Notes under the pieces: generated by a model | Told to the model about the DNA's origin: nothing | The model's input: the letters and a program-made list of their open reading frames with translations, nothing else | Database searches by the model: none | Assembly: GCA_027491085.1 (NCBI GenBank) | Contig: JAIXWW010000013.1 | Location: 62,001-126,000 of the forward strand | Reading direction: 5' to 3' | Origin: Bacteroidota bacterium | GTDB lineage: Bacteria; Bacteroidota; Bacteroidia; UKL13-3 | DNA: 64,000 nt | Shown: positions 26,917 to 34,776 of the stretch, piece after piece | How the letters are laid out: every line of letters begins with the position of its first letter | Numbering within the stretch: the first letter of the stretch is position 1 | Translations under genes and position numbers: made by a program

Positions 26917-27144
26917 ATGATAAGTTACTTCTTTATTATAATACTATTCATTATATCTACCTTTCTAATAACAAGATTTGGCATATAACTATTTAGTCAA
27001 AAACATACTCAATGTAAAGTTTGTAAATCGTTTGATACAGAATGAGTGGAGCGAGGATTTTTTATAAAAGACTTTATGCTTATGAGTAAAATTCAGAAAT
27101 ATTGGTGCCGTAAGTGTTGGAATTATTTTTATTTTAGGAACTAA
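26917..27144 (+). pseudogene. Possible decayed small membrane / zinc-ribbon ORF with two in-frame stops
   Basis: One reading frame encodes a 23-residue hydrophobic peptide (MISYFFIIILFI, then STFLITRFGI), a TAA, a segment with CKVCKS, a TGA, and a segment with YWCRKCW before a final TAA. A membrane helix followed by two CxxC knuckles looks like a small zinc-ribbon membrane protein broken by two stops. The match could also be chance in AT-rich DNA. The rest of the 26782-27194 gap shows only a possible TATTTTTG -7 box at 26835-26842. Confidence 0.35.
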
Positions 27145-27194
27145 TGGTTTTTTCCTAATTTTAAACTTTATTTGTGTTTAAAGATATTTTAAAT

Positions 27195-28031
27195 ATGAAA
27201 AAACTTATTTTTACAATTTTATTTACCATTTCTGCATTAATCTTGCTTGAATCTTTCGGAACTGTTGGTTTAGGTAAAAAAGATGGTACTGAACCCGGCT
27301 ACACAGGCTCACCAGGGGATAGTTTGAAAAATTGTACTGTTTGTCATGGTGGGGCTGCTTACAGTGTTGAAGGTTGGATTACTTCAAATATTCCATCTAA
27401 TGGATATATTCCAGGTGCTACTTATATAATTACTGCCAAGAATAAAGCTTTTAGTCATAATAGATTTGGTTTTTCTATATCACCACAAAACATTGATGGT
27501 AAATTATTGGGAACAATGCTAGTAATAGATACTGTGAAAACAAAGTTAGTAGGAAACAATAAATACATTACTTACCGCGAAGCTGGTATTTACAGTCAAG
27601 ATTCTATGGTTTGGACTTTTAATTGGATTGCTCCAATAGCAGGAACAGGTGATGTTGTTTTTTATGGTGCATTTAACTCTAACCAAGATGGGCATAAAGG
27701 AGGAGATATTACTCAACTTACAACTTTAAGGGTAAAAGAAAACGGTACTGCATCAGTTGCGAATTTTAATAGTAATAAAATTACTGTTTCGGCTTATCCT
27801 AATCCTGCAAGCAATTTTATAAACATAAATGTTGCACTTGCTCAAAAAGGTAATTTAGTTATTAAAATGGTGAATTTAGAAGGAAAAATAGTTTACCAAA
27901 CAGCTGAAGAAAATGCCAATGGATTAATTAATAAACAAATAGAAACTAGCCAGTTGGCAAATGGAGTTTATTTTATTCAAACACAAATTGGCGAAAATAT
28001 TTCAACTAATAAAGTGGTAGTTTTTAATTAA
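27195..28031 (+). CDS. Choice-of-anchor V (reeler-like) protein with haem-type CxxCH and T9SS sorting domain
   Basis: The ATG at 27195 (278 residues) is chosen over a GTG at 27174 because it gives a clean signal peptide (MKKLIFTILFTISALILL). Next comes SPGDSLKNCTVCHGG (C47-x2-C50-H51), a c-type haem attachment motif. A reeler-like beta domain (YIITAKNKAFSHNRFGFSIS) runs to about residue 185. The C-terminal T9SS sorting domain begins at AYPNPASNFINI and ends in KVVVFN. Proteins of this layout are common in Bacteroidota and their role is unknown. Haem binding is suggested by the motif but not shown. A strong terminator follows. Confidence 0.85.
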   Translation: MKKLIFTILFTISALILLESFGTVGLGKKDGTEPGYTGSPGDSLKNCTVCHGGAAYSVEGWITSNIPSNGYIPGATYIITAKNKAFSHNRFGFSISPQNIDGKLLGTMLVIDTVKTKLVGNNKYITYREAGIYSQDSMVWTFNWIAPIAGTGDVVFYGAFNSNQDGHKGGDITQLTTLRVKENGTASVANFNSNKITVSAYPNPASNFININVALAQKGNLVIKMVNLEGKIVYQTAEENANGLINKQIETSQLANGVYFIQTQIGENISTNKVVVFN

Positions 28032-28051
28032 TTATCTAGTTTACCAAAATA

Positions 28052-28089
28052 AAAAAAGGTGGTTCAAATTAACTTGAACCACCTTTTTT
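28052..28089. terminator. Bidirectional terminator between the T9SS cargo gene and lpxA
   Basis: AAAAAAGGTGGTTCAA pairs with TTGAACCACCTTTTTT, a 16-bp stem serving the converging genes. Confidence 0.85.
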
Positions 28090-28108
28090 ATGGGTATTAC
28101 TTTTATAA

Positions 28109-28894
28109 TTATTTTCCTTTATTAAAACCTTTCATTACCCCGCGTTCCGAAGTTTGAATAAATTCTAAAATTTCATCTCTCAATGGCGAAGGTTTAATAG
28201 CATCTTCTACTTGCGCTATTCCTTTGCTTACATTATTATTATGAATAAAAATAACACGGTAAGTATCTTGTATGGTATTTACTTCTTCTTGGGTAAATCC
28301 ATTGCGTTTTAAGCCTACCGAATTTACACCTTCGTAACTTACTGGATAACGGCCTGCAATAACATAAGGAGGAATATCTTTGGTAACCATACTTCCGCCT
28401 TCTATCATTACATTTCTGCCAATTTTTACAAATTGGTGAATAGCCGAAAGTCCGCCAATTCTTGCATAATCAGCAATGGTTACATGCCCAGCCACTTGAA
28501 CACCATTGGCTATAATTACATTACTTCCTACAATACAATCGTGAGCTAAATGAACATAGGCCATTAGTAAACAATTACTACCTACTTCAGTTTTGTATTT
28601 ATCTTTGGTTCCACGATTAATGGTTACACATTCTCTAATGGTAGTATTATCGCCAACTATGGCAAAAGTTTCTTCACCTACAAATTTTAAATCTTGAGGT
28701 ACAGCGCTAATTACAGCTCCCGGAAAAATACGGCAGTTTTTACCTATTCTAGCACCTGGATATATGGTAACATTGGGTCCAATTTCGGTTCCATCACCTA
28801 TTTCCACATTATCGTAAATGGTGGTAAACGCACCTATTACTACACTGCTACCAATTTTGGCGCGTGTATCTATTTGAGCTAAGTTTGATATCAT
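28109..28894 (-). CDS. lpxA: UDP-N-acetylglucosamine O-acyltransferase
   Basis: LpxA adds a 3-hydroxyacyl chain from ACP to UDP-GlcNAc, the first step of lipid A synthesis, in the cytoplasm. The ATG at 28894 gives 261 residues, the usual length. A TTG at 28921 is less likely. The sequence is a left-handed beta helix of hexapeptide repeats (VVIGAF, VEIGDG, ARIGKN), with YVHLAHDCIVG holding the catalytic histidine. The C-terminal helical region begins near GLKRNGFTQEE. It lies 61 bases after lpxC/fabZ on the same strand, the standard Bacteroidota order, though lpxD is not adjacent here. Confidence 0.95.
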   Translation of the reverse strand: MISNLAQIDTRAKIGSSVVIGAFTTIYDNVEIGDGTEIGPNVTIYPGARIGKNCRIFPGAVISAVPQDLKFVGEETFAIVGDNTTIRECVTINRGTKDKYKTEVGSNCLLMAYVHLAHDCIVGSNVIIANGVQVAGHVTIADYARIGGLSAIHQFVKIGRNVMIEGGSMVTKDIPPYVIAGRYPVSYEGVNSVGLKRNGFTQEEVNTIQDTYRVIFIHNNNVSKGIAQVEDAIKPSPLRDEILEFIQTSERGVMKGFNKGK

Positions 28895-28955
28895 TTTTAA
28901 AATTTTAGCCTTTGGCAGCAAGCTTTTGGCTATTTTTATTTTGTTAAATTAAAAA

Positions 28956-30341
28956 TTATTTTTTTGCTATTTGTGCCATTAATTCTGCCTCACACACTAA
29001 CTTATCGCCAACAAATGCTGATGCTTTCATTACGCAAACGCCCCTTCTTACGGGAGCTATTAACTCTAATCTAAATAAAAGAGTATCGCCTGGAACAACC
29101 TTGTCTTTAAATTTAGCATTGTCAATTTTCATAAAATAGGTATTGTAATTCTCAGGATCTTCCACTTGAGAAAGTACCAATACACCACCTGCTTGAGCCA
29201 TGGCTTCAATTATTAACACACCTGGCATTACAGGATTTCCGGGGAAATGACCTGGGAAAAATGGCTCATTAAATGTTACATTTTTTACCGCTGTTAAATA
29301 ACTTTTGCCCATTTCCAAAACTTTATCTACCAACAAAAATGGACTGCGATGAGGCAACATTCTTGCTATATCTTGTGTATTATATAGTGGTGGTTTGTTA
29401 GGGTCGTATTTAGGAACATTTACTTGGCTGCGCGTTTTTTTAATCAACGCTTTTATTTTTTTACCAAAAGCAATATTAGCCGCATGGCCCGGACGGGCAG
29501 CCATAATTTGAGCTTTAATTGGTGTGCCAATCAAAGCTAAATCGCCAACTAAATCTAGTAATTTATGACGTGCAGGTTCGTTATGAAAACGTAAATCTAC
29601 ATTGTTTAAAATACCTTCTTTTTTTACCTCAACCTTTGGCTTGTTAAACATTTTAGCCAAATGATCTAGTTCATCGTCTTTTATTATTCTATCTACAATT
29701 ACAATGGCGTTATTTAAATCTCCACCACGAATTAAATTGTTGTTATACAACATTTCTAACTCGTGTAAAAAGCAAAAAGTACGGCACGATGAAATTTCAG
29801 ATTCAAACTCTTTTAAACTAGTAATAGAAGCATGTTGGCTTCCTAAAACGGGCGAGTTATAATCAACCATTACAGTTAAACGGTAATCGTCTAAAGGCAT
29901 GGCTATCATTTCTACTTGTCTATCTTCTTCGGTATAATAAATGTTTGAAGGTAAGGTAAAGTATTCGCGCTCTGCTTCTTGTTCTAAAATTCCTGTTTCT
30001 TTTAAAGCTTTTATAAAAAACTGAGAACTTCCATCCATAATTGGGGTTTCATCAGCGTTTATATGAATAAGGCAATTGTCTATTTCTAAACCTGCCAACG
30101 AAGCCATAACATGCTCAACGGTATTCACTTTGCCACCATTTTGCTCTAAAGTTGTACCACGACTTAAGTCGGTAACGTTATCTACATCGGCATCAATAAT
30201 GGGTTTGTTGGGTAAATCTATGCGTTGAAATTTTATTCCGTGGTTTTCGGGTGCTGGGTTAAAAGTCATGGTAACTTCTTGCCCTGTGTGTAAACCTACA
30301 CCACTTAAACTCACTGCTTTTTTGATTGTTGTTTGTTTCAT
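28956..30341 (-). CDS. lpxC/fabZ: Bifunctional UDP-3-O-acyl-GlcNAc deacetylase / 3-hydroxyacyl-ACP dehydratase
   Basis: A natural fusion typical of Bacteroidota. Residues 1 to about 300 are LpxC, the zinc-dependent committed step of lipid A synthesis: SGVGLHTGQEV, NTVEHVMASLAGLEIDN (zinc His) and RHKLLDLVGDLALIG (zinc His and Asp). Residues about 320-461 are FabZ, the dehydratase of fatty-acid elongation: LPHRSPFLLVDKV, GHFPGNPVMPGVLIIEAMAQ (catalytic His and Glu). Both halves look intact. Coupling the two activities balances lipid A against phospholipid synthesis. The promoter at 30396-30426 should drive this gene and lpxA together. Confidence 0.97.
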   Translation of the reverse strand: MKQTTIKKAVSLSGVGLHTGQEVTMTFNPAPENHGIKFQRIDLPNKPIIDADVDNVTDLSRGTTLEQNGGKVNTVEHVMASLAGLEIDNCLIHINADETPIMDGSSQFFIKALKETGILEQEAEREYFTLPSNIYYTEEDRQVEMIAMPLDDYRLTVMVDYNSPVLGSQHASITSLKEFESEISSCRTFCFLHELEMLYNNNLIRGGDLNNAIVIVDRIIKDDELDHLAKMFNKPKVEVKKEGILNNVDLRFHNEPARHKLLDLVGDLALIGTPIKAQIMAARPGHAANIAFGKKIKALIKKTRSQVNVPKYDPNKPPLYNTQDIARMLPHRSPFLLVDKVLEMGKSYLTAVKNVTFNEPFFPGHFPGNPVMPGVLIIEAMAQAGGVLVLSQVEDPENYNTYFMKIDNAKFKDKVVPGDTLLFRLELIAPVRRGVCVMKASAFVGDKLVCEAELMAQIAKK

Positions 30342-30395
30342 TTCTACTGATTTTCAGCTATAAAATTAAAGGCTTTGTTGTTTTTAAAACGGTTT

Positions 30396-30426
30396 CAAAT
30401 ATAGCAAATAGCCTTGTTTGGTCAAA
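30396..30426 (-). promoter_or_regulatory. Predicted promoter of lpxC/fabZ-lpxA
   Basis: TTTG (30423-30426) is followed after 19 bases by TATATTTG (30396-30403) on the minus strand. Both boxes match the Bacteroidota consensus exactly. The leader would be about 50 bases. Confidence 0.65.
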
Positions 30427-30557
30427 TGTAATTTTTAAGCCTTAATTTAAGGGCTTTTGGTTTAAAATAATTGTTCTAGTTCAATGGTTCAAACTATTAT
30501 TTTGGTTATTTTTGAATAAATTTAATTCTTTATTTTAGGTTTAATACTTTATTACTT

Positions 30558-31697
30558 ATGAGCAATAAATTAGAACGTAGAAATTTTTTAGGCCGACTAT
30601 CGTTGGCTTTTTCAGCTGCATTGGCTGCTCCTATTCATGGTTTTTCTAACTCTTTAAAACAAACTTATAATGCTTTGAACCCAAATCCTATTTTAAAAAT
30701 TAAGCCTTTGGGTTTTCAGTGGGAAACAGCCGATCCTTTTCTGTTTTGTGTGCACCACGAAGATAAATTTCCGAAAGGAAACGAGTTAATGGGTCCCGAT
30801 AAAACCCTTTTTCAAGGGCGCCATATGGGCGATGATTTTATTATAAAAGATGGTTTTAGGATGTATCATGGAAAAACCGTTCCGGGCTTTCCGGGTCATC
30901 CTCATAGAGGTTTCGAAACCATAACTGTGGTGCGCAAAGGCATAGTTGACCATGCCGATTCAATGGGTGCTGCAGGCCGATATGGTGATGGCGATGTGCA
31001 ATGGATGACAGCTGGAAAAGGGGTACAACATTCTGAAATGTTTCCATTGATAAAAAAAGACCAAGAAAACCCTATGGAGCTGTTTCAAATTTGGCTCAAT
31101 TTACCTGCAAAAAAGAAAATGGTAGAGCCTCATTTTAAAATGCTTTGGCGCGAAGCAATTCCTAATTATGTATATACCGATGGCAATAAAAAAACTACCA
31201 AAGTAGAAGTAATTGCAGGCAAAATAGGGAAATACAAAGCCCCAACACCTCCACCAAATTCGTGGGCGGCCGACCCTAAAAACGAAGTAGCCGTTTGGAA
31301 TATAAAAATGCAATCAGGTGCAGTGTTTACCTTGCCTAAAGCCTCGGTTGGAATAAACCGAACCATTTATTTTTACGAGGGCACTACTTTAAAATTAGCC
31401 GAAACCAATATTAATCCATACAGCGCAGTGGAGCTTTTGCCAAATGTTGATGTAGCACTTTTTGCTGGTGATACCGAAGTAAGCATTTTGATTTTACAAG
31501 GCAGACCAATTGGTGAGCAAGTAATGCAATACGGGCCTTTTGTAATGAATACCAAAGAGGAAATAAACCAAGCTTTTGAAGATTACCATAAAACGCAATT
31601 TGGCGGCTGGCCTTGGCCTAAATACGACCAAGTACACGACCGCACCAAAAGCCGTTTTGCCAAACATGCCGATGGAAAATTGGAGGTAAAAGGGTAG
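30558..31697 (+). CDS. Pirin-family protein with Tat-type signal
   Basis: The 379-residue protein begins with a twin-arginine pattern (ERRNFLGRLSLAFSAALAAP), followed by a bicupin pirin fold. The first cupin has PGHPHRGFETITVV (metal His pair) and AGKGVQHSEMFP (His and Glu), the four iron ligands of pirin. It also carries a C-terminal cupin half (GPFVMNTKEEINQAFEDY), as in YhhW-like pirins with quercetinase activity. Most pirins are cytoplasmic; export of a folded, metal-loaded pirin by Tat is inferred from the N-terminus. A weak promoter (TTTG 30511-30514, TATTTTAG 30531-30538) lies upstream. Codon use resembles its neighbours. Confidence 0.85.
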   Translation: MSNKLERRNFLGRLSLAFSAALAAPIHGFSNSLKQTYNALNPNPILKIKPLGFQWETADPFLFCVHHEDKFPKGNELMGPDKTLFQGRHMGDDFIIKDGFRMYHGKTVPGFPGHPHRGFETITVVRKGIVDHADSMGAAGRYGDGDVQWMTAGKGVQHSEMFPLIKKDQENPMELFQIWLNLPAKKKMVEPHFKMLWREAIPNYVYTDGNKKTTKVEVIAGKIGKYKAPTPPPNSWAADPKNEVAVWNIKMQSGAVFTLPKASVGINRTIYFYEGTTLKLAETNINPYSAVELLPNVDVALFAGDTEVSILILQGRPIGEQVMQYGPFVMNTKEEINQAFEDYHKTQFGGWPWPKYDQVHDRTKSRFAKHADGKLEVKG

Positions 31698-31698
31698 A

Positions 31699-31780
31699 GT
31701 ATTTGTTGATTTTTGATTTTTTGATTTGTTGATTTGTTGATTAAGTTGAAAAGTTAATTGAGTTAATTAGGTGATTGGGA
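31699..31780. repeat. Degenerate 7-9 base repeat array
   Basis: Successive units start with GA or AA and are T-rich: GATTTTT, GATTTTTT, GATTTGTT, GATTTGTT, GATTAAGTT, GAAAAGTT and so on. Unit length varies from 7 to 9. It lies directly after the pirin stop codon. Confidence 0.6.
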
Positions 31781-31810
31781 AGTAAGTATTCTAAACCTTT
31801 TAAACATTAT

Positions 31811-31873
31811 AGTTCCGTAGGAACGAACTTATAGTAGAAATTGATGGCTATTCAAGTTCTACTCCTTTGGAGT
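31811..31873. repeat. Two short hairpins with 3-base loops
   Basis: GTTCC-GTA-GGAAC (31812-31824) and ACTCC-TTT-GGAGT (31861-31873). They share the layout of the cluster at 53745-54013: stem arms ending in CC and starting with GG around a 3-base loop. Confidence 0.6.
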
Positions 31874-31889
31874 TATGTTTTTTATATTT

Positions 31890-32069
31890 CTAAATTTTCA
31901 CCTCAGGCCAAAAGTGCTTTTTGATTGAAAAAATGAGTGGGATTATTCCAAAAAAGAAATGTATAAATGTGAAGTGAATATGACCATAATCGTGGTAGCT
32001 AAGTGCTAAAAACATAATGTTTCCTACTATACATAAAATCAAGTAAATGTATTTATTGATGATGTTCAT
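31890..32069 (-). CDS. Small two-helix membrane protein (59 residues)
   Basis: I do not recognise a family. The minus strand reads from ATG (32067-32069) to TAG (31890-31892). It encodes an N-terminal hydrophobic helix (YIYLILCIVGNIMFLALSY), a His/Asp-rich turn (HDYGHIHF) and a second helix (TFIHFFFGIIPLIFSI) with a basic end (KKHFWPEVKI). The two clean helices separated by a polar turn, with positive charges at both ends, look like a real inner-membrane protein rather than chance translation. It is the only gene-like content in the 31698-32235 gap. The remaining sequence holds short repeats and hairpins. Confidence 0.6.
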   Translation of the reverse strand: MNIINKYIYLILCIVGNIMFLALSYHDYGHIHFTFIHFFFGIIPLIFSIKKHFWPEVKI

Positions 32070-32235
32070 TTTACAATCGGATTATACTATGCAAGGTAAT
32101 TATTTTACCTGAGTTTTTTATTAATTAAATTTCATTTTTAATAGCCAAAACAACAAGTTGGAATTAAAAAAACTATAAGCATTTTTTTTAATTTTAAAAA
32201 ATTTGATTTATTTGCGATAATAAAATAAATTACAA

Positions 32236-33237
32236 ATGAAAAGAATTATTCTAATTATTGCACTTTTAAATACTTTTAGTGCTTGGTCGCAATCAACCTT
32301 AAATTTATTTACACAGGAAAGTGAGAAATTCATACTTTTTTTGAACGGAGTTCAACAAAATGCAAGTTCTCAGAGTAATGTTAAAGTTGAAAACATTACC
32401 GCTAGTGTTCAAAAACTGAAAATAGTTTTTGATGATAAAGCCATTCAAACCATAAATGAAAATATTTATTACGAAGCAGGAAAAGAATACACTTATAATG
32501 TTCGTAAAAAAAACACAACCGCTAATAATGTTAAAAGAATAGATGGGAAATCGACCACACCGATTATTTATGTGGTAAGATTACTTGATATGAAACCATT
32601 ATCGAGCAAGTCAACAGTAAAAAATACACAAGTAATTGAAAGTACAAAGGAAGTAGATGGTGGTAATAACAGTTTGGAAACTGAAACAAACGATAAAGTA
32701 ACCACAACGACCACAGTTACAAAATCAAATAATACATCAGGCAACGAAAATGTAAACTTAAACGTTGGAATAAATGGAGTAGGAATAAACATGAATATTA
32801 ATGGATTAGATGCCACGGATAAAACAGTAGTAACTAACACAACAACAACAACTACTAAAACAATCACAAAAAATGTTTCAACACCCGTAAAAACTTCAAC
32901 TCCTAAAGTTAATGAACCAGTTTGTGCGCCAATGACTTTAAGTACTTTTAATGCCCTAACAAGTCAGCTAAAAAAGCAAAGTTTTGAAGATAACAAACTT
33001 CAAATAATAAGACAAGTTTTGGCAAGCAATTGTATAAATACAGTGCAAGTAAAACAATTAATTGGTGAGTTTACATTTGAAGAAAACAAATTAAAAGTAG
33101 CTAAAATGTGTTACAAAAAAACTACTGATAAAGGTAATTATTTTACCCTTAATGACTCTTTTTCGTTTAGCAGCTCGGCTGATGAATTAAACGAGTTTTT
33201 GCAAAGCAAAGGAGCCGTTAGCGAAGACAGTGAATAG
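32236..33237 (+). CDS. DUF4476-domain exported protein
   Basis: The 333-residue protein has a signal peptide (residues 1-19, ending AWSQ) and an N-terminal beta domain (about 20-125). A long Thr/Asn/Val-rich linker covers about 130-225. The C-terminal DUF4476 domain (about 235-333) has the family pattern CAPMTLSTFNALTSQLKKQS, FEDNKLQIIRQVLASNCI, GEFTFEENKLKVAKMCY and NDSFSFSSSADELNEFL. DUF4476 function is unknown. The linker DNA contains ACA/ACC runs that could expand or contract. No T9SS domain is present, so it is probably periplasmic or outer-membrane associated. Confidence 0.8.
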   Translation: MKRIILIIALLNTFSAWSQSTLNLFTQESEKFILFLNGVQQNASSQSNVKVENITASVQKLKIVFDDKAIQTINENIYYEAGKEYTYNVRKKNTTANNVKRIDGKSTTPIIYVVRLLDMKPLSSKSTVKNTQVIESTKEVDGGNNSLETETNDKVTTTTTVTKSNNTSGNENVNLNVGINGVGINMNINGLDATDKTVVTNTTTTTTKTITKNVSTPVKTSTPKVNEPVCAPMTLSTFNALTSQLKKQSFEDNKLQIIRQVLASNCINTVQVKQLIGEFTFEENKLKVAKMCYKKTTDKGNYFTLNDSFSFSSSADELNEFLQSKGAVSEDSE

Positions 33238-33483
33238 GTTTTAATAAATTAACATTTGGCCTTTACTTAGTATTTGGTTGCTAAATATAAATTTACCAAC
33301 ACTAATATTAAACCCATATGATACTTTGGCTTAAAAAGATGATTAAGCTAGACAAGCTAATAAACTAGCTTTTATGATTGTTGGGAAAATTGATTAAAAG
33401 GTTATTGTTGTAAGCTAAAACTGCTAATCACTTCACAAAATATTATTAATAGTTACCAAGGTTTTAAAGTAATCTTATACATT

Positions 33484-33516
33484 AAAAAAAGCGACCCTTT
33501 AAAGAGTCGCTTTTTT
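33484..33516 (-). terminator. Terminator of the small exported protein gene at 33520
   Basis: AAAAAAGCGAC pairs with GTCGCTTTTTT around an AT-rich loop. The rest of the 33238-33519 gap shows no gene or RNA that I can recognise. Confidence 0.75.
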
Positions 33517-33519
33517 GTT

Positions 33520-33894
33520 TTATTTACATTCAGCTATATTACAAAGTCGGTAAAAGGTAAGTCCTTTTCGGGCTTTTATGCATTGGGTATTGCCATCTAT
33601 TTTCCATTTGGCATGGAACTTATAAGTGGTTTTATAGTTTTGCAACACTATTTGGTTGTTGATTACCTCGTAATTGCCCATTACATCTATTGGTTTATTA
33701 GTATTGGTATTATCTATGAAATGAAAAGTTTTGTCTTGGTTCAATGCTAAACTTAATACTGCCTTAACACTACTTTGGTAACTACATACCCCATAAGTTC
33801 CCGCTACTAATTTAATATCAAGTTTTTGTTTGGTTTTAAATGAAAAAATGATGGATAGAACCAAAATGCTAATTAATATTTTAAATGTTTTCAT
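33520..33894 (-). CDS. Small exported protein, function unknown
   Basis: A 124-residue protein with a signal peptide (MKTFKILISILVLSIIFSF) and no recognised family. The mature part is a small beta-rich domain (LVAGTYGVCSYQSSVKAVLS, GNYEVINNQIVLQNYKTTY, HAKWKIDGNTQCIKA) with four cysteines. The cysteines could form two disulphides in the periplasm. The layout is reminiscent of small lipocalin-like or META-like domains, but I cannot assign it. It has its own terminator and no co-directional neighbour. Confidence 0.6.
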   Translation of the reverse strand: MKTFKILISILVLSIIFSFKTKQKLDIKLVAGTYGVCSYQSSVKAVLSLALNQDKTFHFIDNTNTNKPIDVMGNYEVINNQIVLQNYKTTYKFHAKWKIDGNTQCIKARKGLTFYRLCNIAECK

Positions 33895-34080
33895 AATCCG
33901 TGTTTTTTAGTAATTCAATGATAGTGAGTTTTATTGGAATTATTTTTATGAAAAGCGTTTTGTTATCTAAATGAAAAGATTTGGTTTTGAAATGGGCGAT
34001 ATATTGAGTAGAAAACTTTAGTAAAATACCTTTTGTAATTTGTTGTAAAATAAAGCAAATTTGCACAGCAAAAAAATACA

Positions 34081-34689
34081 ATGGCAGTATATAAATTTAA
34101 ATTAACTTTTGAAGATTACGAAGATTCTTATCGAGTAATTGAAATTAAATCGAATCAAACTTTTTTAGAGTTCCATAAAACTATTTTAGAATCAATTGGC
34201 TTTGACGAGAAGCAGTTGGCTTCTTTTTATATGAGTAATGATACTTGGCGCAGGGAACAAGAAATTACTTTGGAAGACATGACTGACGATCCGGAGAATC
34301 CAATTCCAGAAATGAAAACTGCTAAGTTGAGTCAGTTTGTAAACGACCCACACCAAAAAATTATTTATGTATATGATTTTATGGCTATGTGGACCATGCA
34401 TTTAGAATTATTTGGAATTGAAATTAAAGAAAACCCTAAATTTACTTATCCTAGAATTGGTAAATCGGTTGGATTAGCGCCTAAACAATATGATAAGGTG
34501 CAACGTTTTGGTTTGGTTGATGACAATGAATTTGATGAAATAACAAAAAACTATATTGATAAAACAGATGATGTAGGAAGCGAAATCAGCGATGATGAAG
34601 CAGATGAATTTGGTCTTTTCTCAAAAGATTCAGATAGTGGTGATGACGATGCTGCTATTGAACCTATTGGTGGTTTTGATGAATATTAG
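34081..34689 (+). CDS. Plasmid pRiA4b ORF-3-like (IS1096 TnpR-like) family protein
   Basis: The 202-residue cytoplasmic protein matches the PRiA4_ORF3 fold: an N-terminal YKFKLTFEDYEDSYRVIEI strand pair, the LEFHKTILESIGFDEKQLASFY helix, and KIIYVYDFMAMWTMHLELF. It ends in a very acidic tail (ETSD-rich, after residue 150). The family is widespread and named from a plasmid ORF; its biochemical role is not known. No transposase or plasmid gene lies nearby, so it is a chromosomal member and not evidence of an element. It is followed 87 bases later by an exonuclease gene on the same strand. Confidence 0.75.
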   Translation: MAVYKFKLTFEDYEDSYRVIEIKSNQTFLEFHKTILESIGFDEKQLASFYMSNDTWRREQEITLEDMTDDPENPIPEMKTAKLSQFVNDPHQKIIYVYDFMAMWTMHLELFGIEIKENPKFTYPRIGKSVGLAPKQYDKVQRFGLVDDNEFDEITKNYIDKTDDVGSEISDDEADEFGLFSKDSDSGDDDAAIEPIGGFDEY

Positions 34690-34776
34690 TATTTAAAATA
34701 ATAAAAATTGAAAATGCAGGTTTACAATTAAACTTGCATTTTTTATTTGTAAAATGGTATTGTAATATAAACTTAA

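Noticed and set aside
32568..32867. A valine-rich minus-strand ORF opposite the DUF4476 gene
   Set aside because: It is the antisense of the Thr/Asn-rich linker; ACA/ACC runs read as valine and glycine codons on the other strand.
33238..33483. A small RNA suggested by repeated AGCTA-like words
   Set aside because: No stable fold, promoter pair or known RNA pattern could be made out; only the terminator at the right end is supported.
34081..34689. A transposon or plasmid remnant suggested by the pRiA4b ORF-3 family name
   Set aside because: The family is a widespread chromosomal one; no transposase, inverted repeats or plasmid genes are nearby.
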